From: Paracamarosporium sp. OC-R06-R3 | Taxonomy: Eukaryota; Ascomycota; Dothideomycetes; Pleosporales; Didymosphaeriaceae | Reading direction: 5' to 3' | NCBI GenBank assembly: GCA_019828545.1 | Contig: JACVRA010000161.1 | Span: 434,001-498,000, forward strand | Length of the DNA: 64,000 nt | Shown: positions 54,764 through 64,000 of the stretch, one piece after another | How positions within the stretch are numbered: the stretch's first letter is position 1 | How the letters are laid out: each line of letters opens with the position of its first letter | The notes under the pieces: model-generated | Databases searched by the model: none | The model's input: the letters and a program-made list of their open reading frames with translations, nothing else | Told to the model about the DNA's origin: nothing | Position numbers and translations under genes: made by a program

Positions 54764-55024
54764 AGTCTAGTCTCATTGGACTACTCTCTTCACGGCTCTA
54801 CTCATGTATCGTCCACGGCATAATTTGACCCAGGACAAACTAAACCGAGCCCTCTTACCGCCTTGTATTAGAGAACGACTGATCTAGCTGCTTGAACACG
54901 TACGATCAAGGGTTGTCACGTGTTTTAGCGTGGATTTTCGGTCTATTGGCTCATGAGAATCGGCCTAGCGCTAACATTCTACCTCTATCGAAACGATGAC
55001 GTTACGGACATATCTCCCACCATG

Positions 55025-58000
55025 CTAGAGCGACACTGGCTCAGGGACACCAAGAGATGTCCTCACTTCTCGTAACTTCTCGCTAGATCGAATATCCTGC
55101 TGGCAGTTCAAGACGTTGATTGTATTATCAACCCCAATAAAGCTCTCTTCCGAGCAGCACCAGTATAGATGCTCCTTAAAGCTGCGTCGTAGCAGACCAG
55201 TGTATATGGGTTGGACATGTGAATAGAACAGGTGCGTTGATCGTGTCACTTGTCCCACCACAAACTCAGCTGCTACCCATTGGAACTCACTGTCGTTGTC
55301 CAGGAGGTAGTGTGCAATAGATTGGCAAACTATATCGCTGGGATTGTTTTGCTTTCGCAGTACAATATCGAAGAAGATCCAGTTTCCTTTGTCAGAGTGC
55401 AATAATGCTACAATCTTTTGCAGTATCTCATCCGGTAGCTTTTCCTGAACTCGTAGTATCTTCATCGCTTTTCTTCGGATATAATGCTCTGTATCCTGAA
55501 GCCGCGCTGCAACGACTGCAAGCATGTCGGGATTGAGCCTATCTTGGTTTCCCAACAAGGCAACAATTTCCGATCTGATCACCTCGTGCTTAGACCCAAG
55601 CTGTGTTGTGATGTCTTGCAACATATTATCTGTAAGGTTGCTGTGGCCTCGTAGCACATCAATTGCTGGCAATTGGATAGTCAAATTTTCTTCGTGAAGT
55701 CGTGATATCACGACCTGCAGCATGATATGCGTGAGACCGCCTTGACGTTTCAATGCCAGCATAGCTTCCATGAAGATTCTGCCATTCTTATCTACAAGTC
55801 GTGTCTCGATAGCTTTTAGTGTCTCAGGCGTAAGGGTGCCTTGGCTTTCCAATGCCTTGATCGCTTCTGTGAATACAGCGTCGCTCTCATCTTCAAGCAG
55901 CGCTACAATAGCTTTTGTCGTCACATCGGTGAGATTACCATCGCGCTGCAATGCTTCGATCGCCACCAGTCGAACAAAAGTGTTATTATGGTTAAGCTGT
56001 GCTGTAATGGCAGTGACATTACCCTGAGTTTGCCATAGATGGATAGATGCTTTTTGGACAGAACAATGTTCAACCCCAAGCCGCTCTGTAGCAACTTGTA
56101 TTATCTCGTCAGTGAGATTGCCCTGCATTGTTAATTCGTCGACAGCCTTTTTAATAGAATCCGCCGTCATCGCGGGACCACGCAGCCGACCCACAACGAT
56201 TCGAAATATATCATTGGTGAGATTGTCTCGGTTTCTCAAGGTCCTGATGACATCTTCGAAATCATACCGGTCTTCATCTCTAAGTCGTGTTGCAATTGCT
56301 TGGCGTATTCTGTTAGTGAAGTTTCCTTGCTTTTGTAATATCCCGATAGCTTGTTCGAAAACATGCCCATCCATATCTTCAAGCCGTGCTGCGATAGCCA
56401 GCAGTGATTTGTCGGTAAGATTGTCCTGATATTCTAGTACTCGGATAGCTGCCCGCTGAGTAAAATGGCCTTCCTCAAGCATTACTGAGATGGTATGCAG
56501 CGTATGATCAGTAAGATTTTTCTGCCCTCTCAATGCCTTTAACGCTTTCACTCGCACAAGCCAATCATTATCCTTGAGCCGCTCTACAAGATCTTGCAGA
56601 ACCTCATCGGCAGGATTTTTCCGCCACTTTAGCACCTTAATTGCTGCCATTCGAACATCTGGATTTTCGTGTTTAAGCTGCCCAATAGTAGCCCGTAGCA
56701 TATCGGTCGTAGAATGATGCAATATAATGTCTCTGAATTTGGAAAGCGCCCATGTCGTCATTTTGTCGCGTTTCGCAACGGCTTGCAGTATCTCAGGTAG
56801 AAATTCGCTCCGTGTACATAAGATCTCCAATGCTACTAGAATCACTTCTGAGTGTTCGTCTCGGAGCCGTTCCGCAATTATTTGCAGTATCTCATAAGCT
56901 GGATTGCACTGTCTCTGTAATAATCTGATAGCTGCTTTTCTGACAGAGCTCTCTTCATCATGAAGCCGTGCCGCAATCGTATGCAGCATCTCATTAGTGA
57001 GATTGCCGTGTTCTTGTAATATTCTAATAGTTGCTGTTCTGACAGAGCTATCTTCATCATTAAGCCGTGCCGCAATCGTATGTAGCATCTCATTAGTGAG
57101 ATTGCCGTGTTCCTGTAATATTCTAATAGTTGCTTTTCTGACAGAGCTGTCTTCATCATTAAGCCGCGCGGTGATAGCTTGCAGGGTCCTATGGGTAAGA
57201 TTGCTTCGGCCCCGTAGTGCTTCGATTGCTGCCTCTCGGACGTCTGTGCGATCATGGTTTAGTCGTGCTGCGATAGCTTGCTCCGTCTGGCTTGTGAGAT
57301 TGGCCTGGGCTCGAAAAACGGAGGCCGCGTTTCCCCTAACATTTTCTGTGGCACTAAGCCACTCTACAACATTTTGCAGCACCGGGTCGGGTAAGACCTT
57401 TTGGAGCGCTAAAAGAAATAATACGAGACGACACAGCTCATCGGAATCCGAATCTTTAAGCAAAGAAGGTAAGCAATTAACGAATCCTGTTGGTATCACT
57501 AGCCGTAGACACAGAGCCTTTGCAAGAAGACATTTCTGGTCGTCCGAAGCTTGATTAAACGCATGGAGCAAAATTTGTTGTGAACACTCCATTGATTTCA
57601 CTAATTGACAATCGCGCGTGAAGTCGCACTCGAACAGGAGCCATTGTGCTAGATGTACTTCTAGTCTTGTTTTAATTGATGTGGAAGTTGTTCCCTTTGG
57701 CTCGAATTCGTTCAGGCAATGCATGACCAGGCGCTGATGCGAAGGACCCAGAATGTCGCGTGGCTCCATTTCAATCGCTTGGAAGAAGCTTTGTGCCTCT
57801 TTTTCAGAATCAAGTAAGCCGACAACAAATCGCCAGAAAACATCGTAGCGAGGGTCGTATTTATGAGACTGGATGAAAGTAGCAGGTTCAATCTCAGTAC
57901 TTTCTTTTTTGCTTAGATCCAGGCACCTAAAGCGTTTCTTGACTTTAAATTGTCGTACGAAATACCGTGCTGCAAAATACTCTTGGAAAGTTAGATGCAA

Positions 58001-60512
58001 GAAGTGGTATTGCCGGATGTCGTGCCTTGTAGAAGGATCTGACGTTCGCATGAACGAAAGGCTCTCAACCCGGGACTCTTCTACAGACAGGTTGAAGTGA
58101 TCATAGATTTTGTTACGATGATTCGGGTCGAAATCTAACAAATCGTTGTACAGTCCGGAAAATGCGAGATCTTCCAGGAGATCAAAGTCATTCCCCATGA
58201 TCTCTTTGACGCGGTTGAAATTCATTTTTTGACACTCTAACTCGGATTTTGAATGTAGCCGGCCGATATCCTTCTGCCATAGTTTCAGCGAAATGGCTTT
58301 GTAGATCTCGGTCATCGTCTCCGGCACATTGTCGGGACTGAAGTCCCTGTCCCATACGAAGCAGAGCGCATCTAACTGGATCGGAATCCGAACAAGTCCC
58401 TCGATTAGCTGATGCGCTTGGATGTATGACAGAACTTCTTCGACTTTTTGTACATTGGTGTAGCCTCTTGCTGTGTCGGTGAACGCAGCTTGAATATAAT
58501 CCTTCACCTGGTCTGGGTAGAACCCAATAGTTTCCAGTTCAACGTCGGGGGCGCAGACATTCGCTGGGAGCGACACGTGCGGCCGGCATGTAATAACGAC
58601 GTTAGGTTGGTTCAAAAGTTCCTCGAGAAAGTCGGACATGTAATGGCCACTGCCCCAATGTCCGACTATTTCGTCTAGACCATCGAGAATGAATAGCGTC
58701 CTCTCTTTCTTAACGTCATGTCTCAATTCTTTGGCGAGAGCTGTGCCTGTTTTCTGGTCTGTTTGACTGAAATATATGTTAAGAAAAAGTTTTTCAAGGT
58801 TGCGTGGCGGCTCTGGTTCTTCTTTCAGTCGCCGTAGAGGCAACCAAAGCACACGATCAAACAATTCGTTCCATTTGCGAAACTCATTTGTTAGCAACCC
58901 ATGAACCATCTTTTTGCATAGGGTAGTCTTTCCGACTCCGGCGCGTCCCCGGATCAACACCCTTCTTGGTTGAATCTCCTGGCCGTTGGAGTCTTTACAC
59001 CGGTCGAAGAGCGACGGTAACCTAACCTGGACGTTTTTGTCCGGCGTCTCAACTTTCAGCCGTGATTTGAGTGAAAATGGGGTGTTGTAAGATGAATTGA
59101 GCTCGCCTAACCCCTCGTCCGCGTGAATGGCTGTTTGTCCGGGTTTCTTGATAATGGCCAGATTGATGTAGCAATTCCTTAAAGCAAGTGTGTCGCCGGA
59201 GAGGCGTTTTATCTCAAGTCTCTCTTGGGTATAGTGCTTATAGCGAATATAGGCGTCTGCCTGTTGGAGTGGGCTATCCCTACGTATTCTTTGGAGCATC
59301 TGTGAAATTCTTCCAGACACAAGTCCAAAATCCTGACTTTCTGTGCAGCCTTCCTTACACCCTACGCACTTGCTATGGGCAAATTTGTTCATCATGACAT
59401 GTGGTCGATTGAGTCGTGCGTGATGATTATTGTTGGACGACAGCTCTGCAGAATATTTGTTTACAAGCTGGCTGGCGTTAGCATAGGAAGAACAAGAGGT
59501 AGCACTTTCGACTCACCAGCTGTGGTTGACAAGACAAATATACAGGCAGCCAAAGGAGAAAGAAAACCAGCAACCAAGGTGAAGATAAGTCAAATACCCA
59601 TAATAATATCGGAGTAATCAACCATGTTACCAAAGTCCCTCGTGACACTATCCAAGCTAAGTGGAATTTACGCAGAAGCACAGTATTCTGCGCTTCCCAG
59701 AAGGTCGCTGTCTCGTACTTCTGGCGATTCGATAGGTTTACAAATTCACCCGTAAGCTCGTCAAGACCAGGTGTCGCGCCCAGGGCGTAGTCGATTAGCG
59801 CAGTCACTGATCGGCCTTGCAGGTAACTCAGGATTTTAAGCAGGAAGGCAGGCATGTTCTGGAACGCAGTGCCTCGGAAAGGTGTAGCTAAAAAGACAAT
59901 GCCGCGTGTCGAGTTTATGAGAGAAAGTGAATCGGTGTTATCCTTGGCGGGCTGGTCGTCCATGTCGAGAGCCTTCATCAGGATAATACCACCAAGACAC
60001 GATGCAATGAAGAGGATAGGTCTTCCCCTATTCTCCTCTGCTTTTAGGTGCTGTTCAATACTGTTTCTTAGCGACTCAGCACACTCACGAAGTGTGGTCG
60101 GGACTGGTGACTGCTGAAGCAGGTTGGCTGGCCAGTCACATGTGAAGACCCGAGCCCCTGTTGCAACCTTTGGAAGCATTTCTGGATTGGATAGCCAGTT
60201 GATCTCAGTCATGAGCCCAGCCTTGCGAGTGCCGAGCATCTTCCATGTCCACGTATCCGGCGAATTTGTGTCGAGACCATGTATCGCGATTATGTCGATA
60301 TCTGAATGGACTCCGCCGTTGAAGACCTCACGAAAAAGGATTTCGCGTCGCCGACTTGCTTTAGCATCTCTGCCGTGGTGTGTCGCATTCACAGGTGCAA
60401 CTGTGCGATGAAAATATAGATAAGCGACCATCATCCCACCTGCCAGGACAAGGCAGAAGATGAGTTTCCAATCGGATGCAGACATCGCTTGTCCGACCTT
60501 GACTAGGTCCAT
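55025..60512 (-). CDS. NLR-type protein: SesB-like alpha/beta hydrolase - NACHT - HEAT array
   Basis: Exons 60512-59517 and 59467-55025 give 1,812 residues. After an N-terminal hydrophobic segment (about 19-37) comes a SesB-like lipase/esterase domain: IIAIHGLDTNSPDTWTW, the nucleophile in IASCLGGI, and VFLATPFRGTAF. Next is a NACHT NTPase with Walker A RGRAGVGKTT and Walker B LFILDGLDE, followed by winged-helix-like sequence with HLTFQEYFAARYF. The C-terminal half is a long array of HEAT-like repeats of about 33 residues. This is the plan of fungal NLRs that control heterokaryon incompatibility or host and microbe sensing. With the 49-bp intron a 38-residue hydrophobic stretch stays just before the NACHT linker. 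An in-frame alternative donor at 59630 would remove it (1,774 residues). Confidence 0.9.
56942..57139 (-). repeat. Two near-identical 99-bp tandem repeats inside the HEAT array
   Basis: Positions 56942-57040 and 57041-57139 differ at only a few bases, and the flanking units are partly like them. Each unit is 33 codons, one HEAT-like repeat (RLNDEDSSVR.ATIRILQEHGNLTNEMLHTIAA, shown with one variable position). Other units of the array share only the pattern, so these copies are recent or homogenised. Confidence 0.85.
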
Positions 60513-61221
60513 TGTATCAAGAGGAAAGCAAATCCTGATGTGTATGCTAGCAATAATCGGAGGGCGTTCCGCTCTGTAACTGGATGCAAAGGTAGGTGAT
60601 TTTAATGGATAAGTTGTTGAAATGATAGCCGCGGCGGATTCTTGATGTGTTGAAGCGGTAGATCAAGGGCCTTGATGTCTGATCGCAGGGCTTGATTGCT
60701 CGTCTTTTTTCAGTCAGGCTTACTACTTAGAGGCTAATTGAATATGCTCCCATCGAGAAAATGCTGGAGTGAGGCTTTAGACGGGCAGTGCTCAGCTAAT
60801 TATGGTGTTACGTTGTATGAGGCTGCAGGGCCCGTTTCATTGTGGAGGTCTCGGCCCGCCCGCAATTAGCGCTCAGCTATTACACCCAGCTATAAGTAAG
60901 CTCCATCTAATTGGCTAACCCGTAATGGTCAAAGAATCGGCGCCAAAGCACGAAATTTGATTCGAGCCTTGTTCCGTACAATGACGTGCGTTGCTGCAAG
61001 ACTGTGCTGGCCTCCTGTAGGTGCAAGGATGTTTTCAAGGACGCATCGCGCCGAAACGTGGCGAGAGATTACAACCTTAACACAGGCTGAACAGATTTTC
61101 CCTCAAAATGCATCATCCCAAGAACCTCCTGCAGCCTCAAATCTACAGTGGATAACACACATGATATGTGGGATGCGCCTATTGTGATACGCCCATTGCT
61201 CCAGTACGGAGGTATCCAGAT
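60513..61221. promoter_or_regulatory. Divergent promoter region, NLR / DUF6601-like gene
   Basis: 709 bp between divergent starts. There are repeated CTCAGCTA-like words near 60790 and 60872. The frame at 60957-61187 shows no domain. No RNA gene was seen. Confidence 0.4.
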
Positions 61222-62446
61222 ATGAAGCTATGGCCGCCGTCGAGGTGAGTACCTCAGTTTAGGATTATTCCAGCATGTGCTTTGCACAACCTGACTTCTC
61301 TGACAATTGCAGCCTCCGTTCTCAATCTAAATCCTCGGCAGAAACGATCAGAGCCACACCCAAAGTCCGATTGCGCCTTTAACGCTCGACGATGATTACA
61401 TTCAGTCGCTTCTACCGGCTTCCTATGGTACGGATAAAAAGAGTCCAAACGTCGCAGCGGCATCTGAAAATGTCTTGAGATGTGTCAAGGTGGAGCTGGA
61501 CCTTAGTCGGCTCCACCGCATCTCAAAGCGCTTGTGGGTGGTGGGAAGACCCATGCCGCCGCGGCCTCTACATTACCAGCTACTCTTGTCGCGCGAGATA
61601 TTTTTAACCGAGCAGATGGATATGCACTTGGTCTGGACAACAGGCCGCATACTCCTCAAGCCAATTCCACGTTTCCTACTAGAGCCGATGTTCTGGAGTC
61701 GGTATCTCGCATCCCCGGAGGCCTGCAGCTGCTTCAGTGGGAATTGGCAACCACAGAGAGCCACGACCAGCACCCGAGGCACTGCTCACAACAATGAGGA
61801 CAACATTCTTGACGGAGAAGGGCTAGGAGAATGTAGTGGCGGATTGCGGAAGTGTGCTCTCGGATTCCTCTTCTCGTATGCTGCGCTTATCGCGCACGAG
61901 AGCGATTTTGAGCTCGCACAAGAGAAAAGATTAATCCCGAAAGAGGTTACGTGGACCATATGGATAGTGTTAGTGAGGCAGCTCCAAACCGAAGCGATAT
62001 ACGATCAGATCGACGAGCGGTTCAAGTATGGAGAGCTACGTCTCAGCCGTTTGAACAAGATATATCGGTTCACGCGATGGCCACTGCTCCTAGATGCGTA
62101 TGTCACGCATTGGCACCAGTACGGAGGCTTACTACAAGATAACGTCACGTGGTTAGCATCGGCCACGGTGTATATTGCTATCGTCTTGACAGCGATGCAA
62201 GTGGGTTTGGCACTCGACAAATTGAACGGCAATAGTCTATTTCTAGCTACCTCATACGGATTTACTGTTTTTGCTATCGTTGGACCTCTTATAGCTGCTG
62301 GAATTATCGTGGCAGTAGTTCTTGTGCTGTTTGTGGTTAATTGGGCGACCGCGCTGAAATTTTGGGACGAGCGGTCCGCTGAGTTGTTCCCTCAGATACC
62401 TCCCACTAAGCGACCAAAGGAAACTGGAGCCAATGTACCTGTGTAA
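61222..62446 (+). CDS. DUF6601-like fungal membrane protein, 2 exons
   Basis: Exons 61222-61244 and 61342-62446 give 375 residues. The joined start (MKLWPPSRNDQSHTQSPIAPLTLDDDYIQSLLP) puts the conserved LDDDYIQ.LLP.SYG segment in frame, which the ORF from 61475 alone would miss. Then come GRPMPPRPLHYQLLLSREI, DMHLVWTTGRILLKPIPRFLLEP, LGFLFSYAALIAHESDFELAQ and GELRLSRLNKIYR. At the end are two membrane helices (WLASATVYIAIVLTAMQVGLAL and VGPLIAAGIIVAVVLVLFVVNW). I recognise the pattern from a widespread, uncharacterised fungal family. Its function is unknown. Confidence 0.85.
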
Positions 62447-63075
62447 TTTCTCATTATGAGAGGTATTAGTTAAGTGGCTGTTAAGAAGTTAATTTAGAGT
62501 AGCTTAATTTCCCTCTTTGCACCATTAACGTCGCCAACCCTTGTAAGTCCCCTGACGCTGGGGACAAACCGAGATTTTCTATGTCCCCCTTTCACTCAGC
62601 GTGAGACTTTGTTAGCGCTGGGTAGCGTTTACGGATATTAATAGGGTGACCACAATACACGACGATACAAGATGCAATTGTAACCCATTTTTAGAAACGA
62701 TTTACACTTTAGTCAAGGATGTTATAGTCGTTCAGTTGCTACGACACAATTATACCAAGCGTAATTCCACCGGCCGTCAGTGCTGATAGAATAATTTGCA
62801 TGCACCAGAGTGATTCGGTTACGCCAAACAACCATTCGTTCGGTCTTCCATTGTGGGGATCGAACGAACCCCTAGTTCAACCAAATGTTTCGCGACTTGT
62901 GGAAGGGAGGATTGACTCAGTGTCTCAATCAAACATCTGCATACCCCATTAGCCCATAGGACGAAAGAGTCCACACGAAAGATATACCGGAAAACGCCTC
63001 TTCTACCGGGTTTAGAAACACCACAGAAGATTGAGCACACATCTCAAGTGGTAGTAGTTATTGTCCAATAAACCA
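62447..63075. other. Convergent 3' intergenic
   Basis: 629 bp between two stop codons. Near 62860 a GGGG-loop-CCCC hairpin with a TTCGTTCGAT loop superficially recalls a tRNA T-arm, but no acceptor or anticodon arm fits. Nothing else seen. Confidence 0.4.
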
Positions 63076-64000
63076 TTAGAAGATAACTTTTAGCTTCGAA
63101 CTGTGGCGGATCCGTTCCCCAAATCTCATCATCGCAAATGGGATCGGAATAAACGCCAAAGCAACGAGAGACAGGAGCGTCGTCCCCCAGCCGAGTCCAA
63201 GCCTTGCGAAGAGAGCAGGTCCAGCTAGAGGTAAGACTACACCAGCAATACATCGTAGCGTAATGATAGCTGCGATCGCTGATGCCGCGTAGATACCAAA
63301 GGCGTCAACGAGATAGCTGAAAGACGAAATCATCGTTGTTGCTACTGAAAAACCGCAGATAGCAAGACCGATGACTGGCAACATCCAATGAGATCGTACT
63401 TGTGCTGTCCAACCATACATCAAAAGACCGATAGGCACAACGACTCCGCCCGCAACCGCCGGAATCAGGCGAAGCTCTGGCTTTGCACTCAATTGGCTTT
63501 CGTGGCGTGATTTGCTTTCTTGATATTTCATAAATCTGTCCAAGGTGTAGCGGCAGCAAAACATGCCACACACCATACCAAATCCTGCACGGTTAGTAAA
63601 GGCTCCTCCTTTGACGAGGTATTTTCTTACCTATTCCGATATATACTAGGCTCGCATCCCGGGTAGAAAACCCGTAATTGCGTTCAAAGACCGGCGTAAG
63701 AGTAGTGAGAAGAATGTAGAGATATGAGAATATCAACGAGACGTATATCGCCAAGAGGATCAAGATGGGAGAAACGCAAATCATCCTCGCCGGGCGTATC
63801 ATTCCTTTTTGGAAGAATGCCTCGAAGCCTTTTGGCCTTTCAACTGCAGGTCGAAGGTGCTCATTTCCCGTCTCTATGCGCAAACGGTGAGTTTTCTTCC
63901 GCAAAATTGAGACTTTATACGTTTCACGGAAGAAGGCGATGAATCCTAGCTCGATGGTCCCACTGCATATCGCGAGGAGCCAAAACATCCACCTCCATCC
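63076..64000 (-). CDS. MFS transporter, C-terminal 292 residues (runs off right edge)
   Basis: Exons 64000-63631 and 63584-63076 give 293 codons including the stop; the N-terminal half lies outside the window. The visible part begins in the GWRWMFWLL motif at the end of TM5-TM6, then has FFRETYKVSILRKK, the long central loop, and six further helices. Typical DHA1 marks include FSYLYILLTTLTPVFERNYGFSTRDASLVYIGIG and LVDAFGIYAASAIAAIITLRCIAG. The 46-bp intron splits GIG and FGM. It is a plasma-membrane carrier of unknown substrate, and belongs to whatever lies to the right. Confidence 0.9.

Noticed and set aside
62860..62885. T-arm-like hairpin on the minus strand, possible tRNA
   Set aside because: The loop is ten bases, and no acceptor stem, D-arm or anticodon arm can be folded around it.

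Overview
The window is nuclear DNA of a filamentous ascomycete (Pezizomycotina). Most genes are split by 45-80 bp GT..AG introns, often with a CTAAC-like branch site. The gene set is typically fungal: four Zn2Cys6 regulators, MFS, ABC and APC transporters, a NACHT NLR, a highly reducing PKS relic and a DUF6601-type protein. I cannot place the genus. Exon joins were made by hand. For every intact multi-exon gene the exon lengths sum to a multiple of three.

Region 1 (1-3.2 kb): the 5' part of a GMC oxidoreductase runs off the left edge, followed by two decayed bacterial-type sugar genes in tandem, a Gfo/Idh/MocA dehydrogenase and a DegT-type aminotransferase. Region 2 (3.3-39.7 kb): a dense accessory cluster with an ABCB exporter, four Zn2Cys6 regulators, a class I/II and a class III PLP aminotransferase, a TauD-type dioxygenase, an SDR, two divergent PhyH-type proteins, two APC amino-acid/amine permeases and two MFS transporters. 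There is no intact NRPS, PKS or terpene synthase in it. It reads as uptake and modification of an amino acid or amine plus export of the product. TF, permease and PhyH each occur twice, so part of it probably arose by duplication. One PhyH has lost every active-site landmark I can check.

Region 3 (40-45.5 kb): an RNase III-fold protein with all four catalytic acids replaced, a small conserved hypothetical gene, and an intron-free P-loop kinase/HAD/uracil phosphoribosyltransferase fusion. Region 4 (45.5-54.8 kb): gene-poor and relic-rich. It has a broken protein kinase with C2H2 fingers, a GC-rich stand-alone adenylation domain, a degenerate tandem repeat and a polyketide ketosynthase fossil lacking its active-site core. 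Region 5 (55-60.5 kb): one giant NLR-type gene, with a SesB-like alpha/beta hydrolase, NACHT and a long HEAT array that includes near-identical 99-bp repeats. Region 6 (61-64 kb): a DUF6601-like membrane protein and an MFS transporter cut by the right edge.

The best candidates for something new are the core-less dioxygenase/aminotransferase/permease cluster with a built-in pseudo-dioxygenase, the bacterial sugar-gene fossil beside it, and the possibly membrane-anchored SesB-NACHT-HEAT receptor.
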